A stretch of 64,000 bases of DNA from Pleurodeles waltl (GCF_031143425.1 NC_090449.1:759164235-759228234); one strand, 5' to 3'; shown: positions 47,870-60,811, counted from the first letter of the stretch. Numbers and translations are program-made. The notes: generated from the sequence alone by a model not told the origin.

Positions 47870-50521
47870 AGAGGCTCAACATCTTACCTTCTAGGCTGCA
47901 GTCCTGAGCAAGACCTTATCCAACATTAGTTGATTTGTTGTGATGGCCCTGGGAATCTTTATGTTTTTGTTTTCAGGTCTTAATCATTGGACAGTTCCCT
48001 GGATCATTTTAAATCTTCCTGATATCTTCCCTTCCTCCACTTCTGCAATGGTTCCCACTTCGCCACCCTTTTTCAAGCATGAGTACTACAATCAAGCTTA
48101 CAGGTCCGTTGGACTGACTGTGCCCATTCTGCCAGGGTTGGGGGTAGAGACGATACCCATTACAAGTAAATGTAACTTCTTGCCAACAAAATTAAAGAAA
48201 AAAAAAGTGCTCTCAGTTTCTTGTGTACAGTAGTGATAGCCCCTTCCTCTTCCAACACACTAAAAATCACCACTGCAGGGCTTACCTTTATGTTTTTGCC
48301 CAACGTCTCCGACAGAGCTTTACCCACTTGATTCCAGAAAGGTTGGATGGTGGGGCACTGCACGAACATATGCACATCATCAGCAAGCTCAATCCTACAC
48401 TTTAGACAGGTCTTCGCCACCCGGGTTCCCAGAGTAGACAGTTTTTTCAGTGACCAGTAATCTCTGTGAAGTGTAAATAGGTGATTCTTCCTAAGATGCA
48501 CAGGCATCACTGGTTTATAGAGCATAGACAGATACTTGCCAACGATTAGAGCACTCCTGTCTTGGCAGGGTACTTCTCGACAACTTCTCTGGCAGGGTAA
48601 AGTCTCCATCAGAGCTTCGCACCAACCTCAAGTATCACTTTGCAACCTCTTTCCTTGTAATAGTTCTTCCCCTTCAATGTTCCCACCCTCTTCCAGACAC
48701 AGCCTGCGTACCCAACAGCTAGTTGGATAATAATCAGGATAGCCTGAATAAATTCCATACTTGGGCATATGGTATCCCAAAAAACACATCTTAATCTATG
48801 TCCACAACCTACAGGCGGCTATCAGGGTGTTCAGTCTGGCTTGATTAAAAAACTTGGTGCTCGGCCATCTTTTCCAAGTGTTGTGTTACAGTGACCCATA
48901 AAAATCTGATTTCTTCTTTTACTGGATAGCTACTACATAACATAGTCAATGTCATTATTTCCATTATCTGTGCATTCACCAGATATCTCAAGATATCCCC
49001 AAACTCCTCCAGCGTGGGTAAAACATATGGGTTTGAACACAAGAGCTCAGAAATAAACACTAATAGATCATCCCCGTACAATGTAACCTTTTTCTTCCAT
49101 CCATTAAATTCAAATGGGAAGCCCTCAGAGCTCTCCCTTACCATTATGGCTAACAATTTGATGTACAAATGTTAAGATTGCTAGGGAGTTCTCCTCTTTT
49201 ATTGCAGTGTCTATTTTTCCCACTAAATCATGTGTGAGGTTATGCAACTTATTTCCCCTATTGAAGACCTTCTGGTCTTCATGAACAAGACCCCCAATTA
49301 CGCTGCCTAATCACTTAGCCAAGACAAGCGTATAGATTTGATAACCTTATTAGGTTTTAGTATCAAAACAATTGTAGCCTCATTCCAAGTTTGTGGCATC
49401 AGGCCTCCTTTAGTAAAAATGTCTGCCAATAATTTGCTTAACACTGCGGTTAGCTCTCCTAACAATATCATATACAGTATAATTAATGTGGAAGACCATC
49501 AGGTCCCAAAGCTTTTCCCCTCTTTAATTCCTTTACCACCAACCTTACCTCCTCCTGGCTTATCTCCTTATTTAGTTCTGCAGTCAGCTCAGCGCCAAGC
49601 CTCAGTAGTGGCAGTGGGAATATCTGAGACCATCCCTCCATATGATTGTGCATCACCTTTACATCATTCATATGAAAATCTTGAAAGAACTTAGTGAATG
49701 CCTGTTCTATCCCTTCGTCCTCCACACTCCATTTCCCTGGCTCACAATCTGCAATCTTCCTAATGGCACTCTTAGCATTATCTGTCTTTATTTTCCAGGC
49801 AAGTAACTTTCCTCATCCTTCCCCATATTCATAATGGGCTAACTTACTTACCTCCCATCTTTCCCGCAGACACTCTTCCAGGTATTCTGCTTACTCTCTC
49901 CTAGCAGTCCTGTTTTTCTCCAATAGTACCGTATCCTCCTACATTCCCCTCTGAAGCTTCACTTTTCTCTCTGTCTGAGCTAATTCTATGGCTTTTTCTA
50001 ACTCTCTAAGTTTACATTTATGTTCTTTGAATTTGTATGCTACAAGGCTTGCAATCCTTCCCTTTATCAATGCCTTAAAGACATCCCAAGTTACATACGG
50101 GGGCTTACCTATCGTTAATTTCACAGCAAGTTACTGTGTCCTGTTTCAGCTGGGTAATCACCATTTCGTTTATCAGTAGATTCCTGTCTACCATCCATCT
50201 CAAGATACCCTGGTCCTTTGTCAGAAGTAGGTCTAACTGAACAGCTGAATGATGAGGTAGATGCTCAGGAAGGTGAGTAACTCCTTTCAGTAAATTAGTG
50301 AGACCAACATCTAAAAGGAAAACATCCATTCTGGAAAGATGTCTACACTTCTTGTTAAGAAAGTTAAAGCTTTTGACATTGCCACCTCTTTGCCTCCATG
50401 TCACATAATCCCAGATCATTCATCAATTGCCTGATCTGGGCACACATCTTTGGGGAACTTGCCTCAGCTATTTCCCCTTTCTCAACCGCTAATGTATGGG
50501 TATGTAGAGTAGCCATTTTTA
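47870..50521 (-). mobile_element. L1 retrotransposon copy A, 5'-truncated, nested in copy B
   Basis: The RT and C-terminal domains of a second L1 lie between the endonuclease part and the RT part of copy B, in the same orientation. The order inside is the late endonuclease (50419), linker, RT and C-terminus (48160). It lacks ORF1 and the endonuclease start, as expected of a 5'-truncated insertion. The boundaries are approximate. Confidence 0.5.
48160..50419 (-). pseudogene. L1 copy A ORF2
   Basis: Blocks in order on the minus strand: late endonuclease (RMDVFLLDVGL, 50330), linker (VTWDVFKALIKGRI, about 50090), RT entry with GKALGPDGLP (about 49490), palm motif LYGDD at about 49067-49081, and a 149-codon C-terminal frame with a Cys/His cluster (CLKCRIELADDVHMFVQC, about 48400). 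The Cys/His cluster is typical of L1 ORF2 ends. The frames are separated by stops, so it is inactive. Of the three L1 copies this has the best-preserved C-terminus. Confidence 0.65.
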
Positions 50522-51480
50522 TGTAACCTTTGCGCGTTTGCTTCAGGCGTTAGGCCTTTGTACACTTTGTCCTGGATGCATTTTATTCCTTTGCTCGCAG
50601 CATTGTGCCTCTGTGCACTTTGGTCTAGATGCATTTTATTCAGCTTCGTACTGGTATTTTTTCAATAGCCAGTTCTACGGTCTTGTTTTATTTTTTATAT
50701 CACACTGTTTAGCCTACTTCAGCACTGGAGTTCTCAGTCTCGCTCACTCTGTGCTTCAGTCAAGGATACGGTCTGGTACATTGCCGATAGACGTGGTAGG
50801 AGTTTAGTCTTAGGGATGTAGACGATACACATTCTTGCGTAGGGACGTTTTGTTACCACATCGACATGTTAGTTATAAAAACACTTCCTTGTCCTAATAC
50901 AGGTTAGAGGGAGATTCCGACCAGGGAACCACAACTAGACACTGACTGCCCTGTTGCAGATGCTGATCCAGATCACAGGCCTTTACTCAGGTATGAGGGT
51001 TGATGTCTTCCCAGGGAATATGAAAGACAAGCTTAGAGCTTAACATGCTGTGCTCGAAATAGAACTTACTTAGAGAGAACGTAACCTATTAACACCATGA
51101 TAGCGTTATTCTTATGTTTCACTCTCCTCGTGACTATTTCAATCCTACTGTGTTGTATGGTTCTGGTTATTGCGGCTCACGCCTTATTATCTAAACTGCA
51201 GTCGTTTTATTAAAAACTATCTATAAAACTTAAACTGCCTTTGTCATTTGTACATGAGATCATACTGTAAATGAGAGAGCTGGTTGGGATCTGAGCGACC
51301 ACGACTTCCCTGAGAAGTTCTAAAGATGTCATGCGCTCGGCTGCCCAATCATCCCTTCCCCTTAGAAGAGATGAGGCACTGCTAGTTAGCCGGAGCAAAA
51401 CCGGATTGAAGGTGACAGAAGTCCTTATTAGTGGGCCAGACACAGTCCCCCACAACAGGAACGACCCTGCTACCCAGAAA
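50522..51480. other. Unclassified block between L1 copies, LTR-like
   Basis: The block begins TGTAACCTTTGCGCG right after L1 copy A and ends where copy B sequence resumes. It has an internal diverged duplication (CTTTGTCCTGGATGCATTTTATTC, split over 50560-50586, and its partner at 50620-50642). It also has a TATAAAA at about 50875 and an ATTAAA-type signal near 51210. These would fit a solo LTR of another retroelement, but no clear terminal repeat or target duplication is seen. Confidence 0.3.
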
Positions 51481-52708
51481 TCCAGTAGTCTCATTTAGGA
51501 TAATGAGAGCCAACGCGACAAGTAAATGGATTCTCAATCTTGTTAATAGCCTGCTTATTCTTCTTAATTTTAGTTGACCACACCAACTATTTTCCCATTT
51601 GTTGGCTTTCTTCATATAATTTCTGTTGAAATGCTCTATCACTCATAATCTCTTTGACTGTAAAAAAACAAAGTCTCTAAGTTCCTGCTTTGTCTTATCC
51701 AACTGATCCTTTCTTAATTTTTTAACTGGAAGAGGAACCCTGTCTTCAGAAGCCATAAACTCCCTTGTGGTGTAATCTACTGCAGATTGTAAGGTCTGGA
51801 CTTTACTAATTTGTGGGCTTTTTAAGTTGGACTTTTACACTATCACCGATCCTCTAAAAATAGCTTTGAAAGCCTCCCATATGACAAAATCAGAGCTATG
51901 ATTAACCTCAAAGAATTCCTTGATAAAGGTTCTTGTTTCATCTTGCCGTACCTGGTCCAACAGCAGTGACTTGTCGAACTGCCATCTCGGTCTTTCTGTA
52001 GTTGAAGGAAGACAACCCAGCAAACAGCAAAAAAGAGTTTGAATGGATGTCCACTGAGCCCCATTTCTCCCTGTCAGTAAGCAAAAAGAAATCTAAGCAT
52101 GAAGTTGTATTAAATCAATGTTAGAAGCAGGTGCATTGGGAGGATTCTATGTGATTCACACACCTGGGATCTACTAATGCAAAATTACAGTTTTAGGCTT
52201 CAACTGCCTTTTAGCTCTATGTGAGGTGTCAGCTTTCAGGTCTTGAGTGAAATTGAAGTCACTGCCTAAAAATCAATAACCCCTCGGCACTCCTAGCAAG
52301 ATTGTGATGTTGTTTCAGTGGTTGAACCTCATCTGCAAATTGGACCATAACAGTTCATGGGGGTGAACACCACGCCGATGACTGAGACCTTAACCCAGAT
52401 CCATCTTACACTTGTATACTTTATTACATCCTTACCTGCCAGTCAACGGTATTTGCCAAAAGTATTGTCACACGACTCATAGAAACCCCTGCTGATGCAA
52501 AGTACGCATATGAAAACATTCTTGGAATACTTAGTTTGGGGGTATCATTCTTGAATTGTGTTTCTTGGAAACATATCATTTCAGGGTTAAATGAGAATAA
52601 CCATTTCATCAAGTCACCATATTTAACTTTGTTTACCAGCCCGTGTGCATTGCATGTGATTATCTTAATATTTTGCACAATTAAGAAACTTTGAAATAGA
52701 TCGGACAT
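51382..52708 (-). pseudogene. L1 copy B ORF2, endonuclease part
   Basis: The frame from 52708 opens with the endonuclease core: IKIITCNAHGL (catalytic Asn) and MICFQETQFKND (catalytic Glu). Later blocks match the end of the endonuclease and the linker (FDKSLLLDQVRQDE at about 51970, then VIWEAFKAIFRG). A further frame at 51642 continues (KKANKWENSWCGQLKL). Several stops intervene. The endonuclease nicks target DNA to prime L1 reverse transcription. Confidence 0.6.
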
Positions 52709-53048
52709 TCAAGAGTATGTCTCCCTCTGACTAACTGGCTGCTGCCTCCTGGCTGAATTGACTTGCTATCCTTCGCTTCTATCCAGCTCATTTTTCATAC
52801 TCGTGCCACGCCTGGCCCTCACCAGCCCCCCCCCCCCAAAACATTGTGACCCAATTCCACAAAGCACCCTTGGGCCGGGACATTGCCCACATTCAACCCC
52901 AAAGCCCCAAACTCTTAACTGGTGCCCACTAACTGCACCTGGCATCCCTTCTCTGGGCCCACTCTGCTGGAAAAAAAGGAACCAAAAAAAAACACCACCT
53001 TGAAACAAGAAAATTTCTGAATTGCTTTTACACCATTTAAGAGATCTA

Positions 53049-53971
53049 GGCCCATATTTATACTTTTTGACGCTAAACTGCGCTAACGCAGTTTAGCGTC
53101 AAAAAATTTAGCGCCGTCTAACGCCATTCTGAAGCGCCATGCGGGCGCCGTATTTATGGAATGGCGTTAGCCGGCGCTAGCAGACCGGCGCTGCCTGGTG
53201 TGCGTGGAAAAAAACCACGTAGACCAGGCAGCGCCGGCGTTGGGGAAAATGGCGTTAGGGCGTCTTAAAATGGGGCAAGTCAGGTTGAGGCAAAAAAATC
53301 GCCTCAACCCGATTTGCGCCATTTTTTACGACGCCCAGATGCCATTTAAATGACTCCTGTCTTAGTAAAGACAGGAGTCATGCCCCCTTGCCCAATGGCC
53401 ATGCCCAGGGGACTTATGTCCCCTGGGCATGGTCATTGGGCATAGTGGCATGTAGGGGGGCACAAATAAGGCCCCCCTATGCCACCCAAAAAAAAATATA
53501 AAAAAATATTTATACTTACCTGAACTTACCTGAATGTCCCTGGGATGAGTCCCTCCATCCTTGGGTGTCCTCCTGGGGTGGGCAAGGGTGGCAGGGGGGG
53601 TCCCTGGGGGCAGGGGAGGGCACCTGTGGGCTCATTTTGAGCCCACAGGCCCCTTAACGCCTACCCTGACCCAGGCGTTAAAAAGTGGCGCAAATGCGGG
53701 GTTTTTTGCCCCGCCCACTCCCGGGCGTGATTTTTGCCCGGGAGTATAAATACGACGCATTTGCGTCGCCGTCATTTTTTTAGACGGGAACGCCTTCCTT
53801 GCATCTCATTAACGCAAGGAAGGCGTTCACGCAAAAAAATGACGCTATTTGCCCATACTTTGGCGCTAGACGCGTCTAACGCCAAAGTATAAATATGGCG
53901 ATATTTTTGCGCCGAATTTGCGTCGAAAAAAACGACGCAAATTCGGCGCAAACGAAGTATAAATATGCCCC
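53049..53971. mobile_element. Non-autonomous DNA element made of serial hairpins, Harbinger-like
   Basis: Ends are GGCCCATATTTATACTT and the complement GGGGCATATTTATACTT. The flanks are CTA on both sides (53046-53048, 53972-53974), a 3-bp duplication. The inside consists of successive hairpins, clearest at about 53065-53106, 53185-53239, 53281-53311, 53350-53379, 53390-53441, 53443-53486, 53620-53649, 53656-53681, 53718-53744, 53790-53828, 53853-53890 and 53903-53951. There is no coding capacity. It sits between ORF1 and ORF2 of L1 copy B. Confidence 0.85.
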
Positions 53972-53999
53972 CTAATTTAGAATTATTTGACGCAAGGAA

Positions 54000-54660
54000 T
54001 GGGCCTCTTCAACTGAAGAGAACAGACGAAATTGACTGTTGAAAGACACTTTCAATTTAGACTGCTGGGCTAATGAGGCCTGGGCCCCCGATGCTCTACA
54101 CTGCCCAAACAATATTTAAATGTCCTGCTGCGCTGTGCCGCCGTGATTGACATATTGCATAATACCCGAACATAGACTTTGTCTGCAATTTCAAAAGTAT
54201 TTTTGCAAATAGCTACAGATAAAATCTGTTCCTTAAAATGAAAGTCTGCAAAGTTACACGAAAGGCACGTGGGTATTTGGAATTAGCTGGCTGATGTGAT
54301 GGTTCTCTATGACCCCACATAATTGATAAATCGAATGGCGCATCTGGCAGAACATGAGGTTTACTCAATGAATCCATCAGTTGAAGCATGTTCTTAAAAG
54401 TCCCTTGAGTCTCAAGCAACTTGCATGATTCTCCAGTTCTTCGATCTTATTTCCCAAATAATGAACCTTCTTCTTTGCATTCAACATATATTTGTTAGCT
54501 GAAACCACCATAGTCCTCGAGATCCGATTTCCTTTTCTCTGCTTCCTGTAACCTGCCTGTTATCCTCGTGAGTCCCCTTTTAACACTGTACTACTGTCCT
54601 TTTGAGTCGCTGCTGCCAGGTGGCCCTGAGCAGCACATTTCTTAGTTTTCTGGGAAGGGG
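54000..54660 (-). pseudogene. L1 copy B ORF1 remnant
   Basis: Reading down from about 54655, the minus strand gives a short basic start (QKTKKCAAQGHLAAATQKD), as in L1 ORF1 proteins, followed by a charged, probably coiled-coil stretch near 54500-54430. The frame at 54419-54213 then reads LETQGTFKNMLQLMDS and ends RVTLQTFILRNRFYL. ORF1 protein binds L1 RNA. Frames are broken, and its identification rests on position before ORF2 and on general character. Confidence 0.4.
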
Positions 54661-55453
54661 GCATTATATTAGTACCCCCACAAGTCACTTTTGCATGGTG
54701 TTGCCTCATAATATCAATAGAACTGTCAAAAGAATTTGTGACATGCAGAAAACGAAGAATTCAGACAGCCGAGGCTCACGCATGTGGGTGTTTTCACACA
54801 AATTGAAATCAAATACCTTGTCTCAGGAACCTCCAAAGAACCAAAGACTGGCAACTCGCACCAAATCCCTAGGAATGATCCCCCGACCTGACTCCTCGCA
54901 GCCAGTGTTCACTCACTTCAGAGCTCCGGAAAGGAGTCGCTTCTGATAACCACAGACACCATAGGACTATCTTGTCCTCGGCGGTCTTAGCTGCTGAATG
55001 ATTCTGTCGGCATTGTTGTTGATCCCAGGACAGAGAGAGACTGCATAGACAGCGAGTAAAGCGGTGAAACTTGCAGCCAACGTGGCTGCTTGGAGCGGCT
55101 GTTTCGGAGACAGCTAGTCTACGAAGGAAAGGAGACAAAAGCAACGTAAGCAGGTGGGAGAGATACTATCGAATGAAACGGTGCCAATGACGTCAAACGT
55201 TATATTGTTTTTCATGAATGCAATTTGGGAATTAATATTTTCATGTGCATTCTCTATAAATTTTGGATGTATATGTGGATACAAACTATTTCCCCGTCCT
55301 ACTTTACAGTCACATGGCAGACAATTTTCAGGTTTGGGACATTAACTACTGCTGATATCATAGCTATGATTATGTTTCAATGTACTAGTGTTTTGATAGG
55401 ATTGAGAATTATTTTCACCTATATTTTTATAACAAATGTAAGCTCGTTATCAT

Positions 55454-58415
55454 TGTAGGAGGCTGGCCTGGTTTGTAGCGGGTACCTTGGGTACTTACAC
55501 CTTATACACGGTCCAGTTATCCCTCATTAGGGAAGTAGTAGTGTTCTAGCAGCTTAGGCTGATAGAGGTAGCTTTAGCAGAGCAGCTTAGGCTGAACTAG
55601 GAGACATGCAAAGTTCATGCAATACCACTTATAGTTACACAGTACTTATACACAAGTAAAGACAATACTCAGTGTTACCAAAAATAAAGGTATTTATTTG
55701 GGTGACACAGTACCAAAAATATCTTAGAGACAATACTCCTTCTGGAGGTAAGTATTATACACAATATATACACTAGACACCAAAATTAGACAGGTAAATA
55801 GTCATAGAACAATGCAAACAATAGGAAATGCTATAGAATGCGATGGGAGAAAATAGGTCTGGGGCAACACGAACCATATACTAAGAAAGTGGAATGCAAA
55901 TCACAAATTCCTCCTTAGACAAGTGTAGTGTGTGCAAAATCACTGGGAGAGTAAGAATACAGTAGAGGTAAGTAAATTACCCCACGCCAGAGCCCAGAAA
56001 AGCAGGAGTAAAGTACTGCAAGTTTATTTAGGACACACTACACCTCGTGATTGGGATTTTGTAGCAACCAACCAAGTCTGCAAACAACAACTGCTGGATT
56101 CCTGGACCTTAAGACCTGCAAAGGAAGGGGACCAAGTCCAGAAGTTGAAAGAAGTTCCAAGATGGACAGGATCCCCTGCCAAGAAAAGGGTGCAAAAGAA
56201 GAGTCCCCGGTTAGTCGAAGACTGCAGGAATGCACCCTAGGAAGATGCCAGCGGGTTTCTGCATGATGCAAAGGATGTCCCTTGATGTGAAGATCATAGC
56301 AGACGTGATTTCATGTTGGAAGTCACCAGCAAGCCTTGGTTACGACAAAAGTGCATTTTGCATCAAAATGGTGCTGGATCGGCCCAGGAGGGACCTGGGG
56401 GCCTCAACTCTGTGTGAGGAGGAAGAGAGGGCACTTGGCACTTTAGGGAGCTCTCACGATGCCAGCCAGCACCCTCGGGAGTCCCAGGACAAGGGACAAA
56501 GGAGGTGCAAAACGCGGTTGATACAGCACAACAAAGGAAGGTCCCACGCCGCCGGAGAACAACTCAGCGAGTTGAGTGTCAATGGACGGAGTGCTGGGGA
56601 CCTGGGCCAGGCTGTGCATGAAGGAATCTTGCAAATAGTGCACAGAGGCCTCAGGAGGTGAAGAAGACGCAGTACACAGGGATACCGTCGCTCTCTGGGA
56701 AGGCAAGGTCTTACCTCCTCCAAATTGCGTCAGCAGGACCTCAGGACAGTCTATGTCCATGAAATCCACCCTCTGTGTCCTTAGGAGCACGCTCGTTGCT
56801 GTGAGAGAAGTCCAAGGGGTACCTTGGAAGGTGCCTGCTGGAGCAGGGGAGTGACTCCGTCACCCCACTGGAGAATTCTTCGGTCCTTCTGGTGCAGGAT
56901 GAAGACAGGGAGTCCCAAGGGCGTGCACACCATGGAAACTGTTGCAGTTGCTGGCTTGGAGCTGAGGTTGCAGAAGAAAAGTATCCCTTGTGAATACTTT
57001 GTTGCAGTTACAGCGGTTCCTGGAGCAGGCTGCGGTTGATCCGTGGTCAGAGGATGATGAAGTGGTTGCAGAGGATTCCTGAAGGAAACTTGCAAGCAGA
57101 CTCTGAAGAGAACCCACAGGAGAGACCCTAAATAGCCCTGAGAGGGGGATTGACTACGTTATCAGGTATGGACCTATCAGGAGGGGTCTCTGATGTCACC
57201 TGCTGGCACTGGCCATTCAGAGGACTCCAGAGTGCCTGCACACCTTGCAAAGCAAGATGGCTGTAGACTGGGACACACAGGATGAGCTCTGGGCACCACC
57301 CCTAGAGTGGTGATGGACAGGGGAGTAGTCACTCCCCCTTTCCTTTGTCCATTTTCGCACCAGAGCAGGGGACAAGGGGTCCCTGAACCGGTGTAGACTG
57401 GCTTATGCAAAGAGGGCAGCATCTGTGCCCTTCAAAGCATTTCCAGAGGCTGGATGAGGCTACCCCTCCCCAGTCTGTAACACCTATTTTCAAAGGGAGA
57501 GGGTGTAATAACCTGCTGTCAGAAGAAATGCTTTGTTCTGCCTTCCCGGGACTGGGCTGCTCAGACCCCAAGAGGGCATAACCCTGTCTGTGAGGTGGCA
57601 GCAGCTGTAGCTGCAGTGCAAGCCTCAGAGAGCTGGTTTGGCAGTACTGGGGGTCCATAGTGGAGCCACCAGGATGCATGGAATTAGCTCTCCAAAACCA
57701 TATTTGGAATGGGGGGACAATTCCATGATCTTAGACATGTTACCTGGCCATATTCGGAGTTACCATTGTGAAGCTACATATAGTTATTAACCTATATGTA
57801 CTGCACATGTGTAATGGCGTCCCAGCACTCACAAAGTCCAGAGAAATGGTCCTGAACTATGTGGGGGCACCTTTGCTAGTGCAAGGGTGCCCTCACACTT
57901 AGTAACTTTGCACCTAACCTTCAGCAAGTGTAGGTTAGACATATAGGTGACTTATAAGTTACTTAAGTGCAGTGAAAATGGCTGTGAAATAATGTGTGCG
58001 TTATTTCACTCAGGCTGCAATAGCAGGCCTGTGCAAGGGTTTATCTGAGCTCCCTATAGGTGGCAAAATAAATGCTGCAGCCCATATGGATCTCCTGGAA
58101 CCCCAATGCCCTGGGTACCTAGGTAACATATACTAGGGACTTATAAGGGGGGGGGTCCAGTGTGCCAATTGAAATTGGTAAATGAAGTCACTAGCCTGTA
58201 GTGACAAATTTAAAAGCACAGAGAGCATCAGCACTGAGGTTCTGATTAGCAGAGCCTTAGTGACACAGTCAAGCACAGTACAGACACACACATTAGGCCA
58301 TAAACTATGAGCACTGGGGTCCTGACCAGCAGGATCCCAGCGAGACAGGCAAAAACATACTGACATACAGGTAAAAATGGGGGTAACATACCAAGGAAGA
58401 TGGTACTTTCCTACA
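55454..58415 (-). mobile_element. Solo LTR (gypsy family) with ATCAT duplications
   Basis: On the minus strand it starts TGTAGGAAAGTACC (58415) and ends CCTCCTACA (55454). The flanks are ATCAT on both sides (55449-55453, 58416-58420), a perfect 5-bp duplication. It is 2962 bp long and is the closest relative of the LTR at 30297-34192. It preserves the uninterrupted sites of both inserts in that copy. Confidence 0.92.
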
Positions 58416-58479
58416 ATCATGCACTAAAATCCAACATGATTGCTGCTGAAGTTTTGGGATCTAGGAAATGCATATTTAT

Positions 58480-60283
58480 TAAATAATGCATTTCAAAGGT
58501 CATTGGTACTCTGGTCCACCCAGACCAGTCTGTCTTTATGCAGGGCATAAGCACCTCCATCAACTTGTGACGCCTCCATGGAGTTCTGGTGTGTGCATCG
58601 CATATATGTGAGGATGCACTGTTGCTTTCGTATGTGCAAATGGCCTTTGACACTGTCGAAGGGCCATTTATGTTTGCCATACTGGCCAAGCTAGGCTTCG
58701 GCCCACATTCCATATCATGGGTGAGACTTTTATACACCAACCCGCCGGCTCAGGTGACAGTGAACTGGAGTACTTTTCCTTCCTTTCAGCTGAAAATGGG
58801 GAATGAGGCAGGGATGCCCTCTTCTATCTTGATCTTTAGTCTTGACTTGAAGTCACTAGCAGTCTAAATAGAGGTGAACCCCTGATCAGAGGCTTGGGGT
58901 GGACCGTAGATTAGGAGGACAGAATCTTCCTTTATGCCAACGACATTGTACTATATATCATGGACGCAGCTCATACCTTTGCTAGAGTAATATACATTTT
59001 AGGCCAAAATCACTCAAGATACACCATAAATCTGGATAAGTCCCTCATCTACATCCTACAGGGACAGTACCATGCCTACCTAGAGATTGTGCACTGAAGG
59101 TGGTGGGGGAAGATTTCCGCTATCTAGGTATATATATCATCACTGACCCTAAACACTTCTGTGCATATAACCTTCAACCCCCAGTCAGGCACTCCACTGA
59201 GATGTCGATCACTGGAGAACACCACCCCTTTTGTTGCACGAGAAAGTGGCCCTATTCAAAATTATGGCTCTTCCCCGATTCCTGTATGCCCTGAAAAACA
59301 CACCATTTCCAGTCCAAAACTCTTATTTCCAGGCGATTGGGCCAGAGATCAGGACAATACACTGGGTTGGGGCTTACCCTGGAGAGCCTTCAAGAATTTA
59401 ACAGGAAGCTGGTATACTGGGTGTATTGCACTCCCTGATATACAAAAGTACTACTGGGGGGCACAACTTACTGTTGTCAATCACTTGGCCTATTTACTAG
59501 ATGGGGGGCCTGCCTATAACATGGGTAGGTTGGCCATGAAGCCGGTGGTCACCTTAAGACATATTTGGGAAGTCACACATCTCTGCCTTCCCTACTCCAA
59601 TGTCAGTCACACACCTTCAATCTGGCATACCATACTTAGGGCCTTGCAATGGCGATGGAGGATCCCCCAGACTACACCCCTCTGGGATGCACCTGCACTG
59701 GACACACTGGGTACAGACCCAGAATTTGACAAGTGGGGCCTTAATGGCATCTCCAGGATTGGTGACCCATGGACTCAAGATGGGGTAGTCCAGTTTACTG
59801 ACCTGCAAAACGAATACCCGCTAGCCCCTACTGAAGTTTTTACTGTTTGCAAATACGCCACACACTACAACAGGTGCTGCCTAAGGGTGAGGGATGCCCT
59901 ACATCCACATCCTCGCCTCTCGAAGACAGACTACTAGAGGAACGCATGCCCAAAAAAGTGATTAACAACTCCCCAGACACATTTATTCACCTGGGGCAAA
60001 ATGGGATCAGGACCTGGAGGGCCTGGAAGACGATGAGTGGCTAGAAGCCCTGGCGTCCCCCCTGGAGGTGTCCATTCATTCCAGATTTCGTCTTTTTCAA
60101 CTGAAACTCCTACATAGAAGGTATTATGTCCCTATTTCCTTGGTCAAAAGGGGTAAATCAGTCTCCCCGCTCTGTTTATGGAAATGTAGTTAGGAGAGGA
60201 CATTTTTCCACATGCTTTGAAGCTGCCCTGTTGTCCAGCAATATTGGGTGGCAGCGATCGCCTGTCTTAATGGGGTGAGTGGC
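58480..60283 (+). pseudogene. L1 copy C ORF2, RT and C-terminus
   Basis: The frame reads LVHPDQSVFMQG, an in-frame TGA near 58567, then MAFDTVEGPFMFAIL and GFGPHSISWVRLLY. A palm remnant YANDIVLYI lies at about 58933. A 258-codon frame (59161-59937) holds thumb sequence (LPWRAFKNLTGSWY, IALPDIQKYYWGA). The C-terminal Cys/His part continues to 60270 (LCLWKCS, then CPVVQQYWVAAIACLNG), with one stop inside. Asn replaces one Asp of the usual FADD/YADD motif, so this copy is dead on that count alone. Confidence 0.7.
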
Positions 60284-60811
60284 AGGGGTGGCTCCTGTTG
60301 GGGCAAAGCAGAGGAGGGGCACAAAACAAAGACAACAACATTACACATTTTTCAAACCTGCCAAATCACTGCATCGCCGCTGCCATGCCGCTCTTCTGCC
60401 TCCACTCACTACAGGCACAGGCTCCCATCCTGCTCTGCGGCCAATCCTAACACTGCTCTCATGCTGCTGGCAGCATGAGAGCAGTGTTAGGATTGGCCTG
60501 AGTGTCCTGGCTTTGCACTCCCAGGCACACTGGGAGCCTGTGCCTGCTCTCTCCAATCCGGCAACACAGTGCCAGGTTGGAGACAGCTCAGTGCGCATGT
60601 GTGTTTGTCCATACTGAGACAGCTGGCCAAACACACATGTGCTCCGAGGGGAGTGCTAACAACTCCCCCTCCTTCCCTTTCATCCCCCATGGCCCCACCT
60701 CTAGAAAAATAAAACTGATAATAAACGTCGTATATTATCAGTTTTATTTTTCAATTTGCAGCTGCTGGCTGGGGGCAAAACTCCACTGCAATAGCGGAGG
60801 AGCCACTGCTG
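60283..60811. mobile_element. hAT-like non-autonomous element with nested hairpins
   Basis: Ends are CAGGGGTGGCTCCT on the left and CAGCAGTGGCTCCT on the complement of the right. Flanks GTGAGTGG (60275-60282) and ATGAATGG (60812-60819) match in six of eight bases, an aged 8-bp duplication. A large hairpin spans about 60414-60545 with a smaller perfect one inside (60442-60496), and another at about 60705-60752. There is no coding capacity. Confidence 0.7.

Larger units (their letters stand above)
45488..55453 (-). mobile_element. L1 retrotransposon copy B, interrupted and decayed
   Basis: On the minus strand the order is an upstream region (55453-54660), ORF1 remnants (about 54655-54000), then ORF2 endonuclease (52708-51400), and after a large interruption RT and C-terminal parts (47860-45914). 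A hairpin element sits at 53049-53971, and a second L1 plus an unclassified block lie at about 47870-51480. Stops and frame changes are frequent. The exact ends are not defined because neither a poly-A tail nor target duplications could be identified. Confidence 0.55.
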
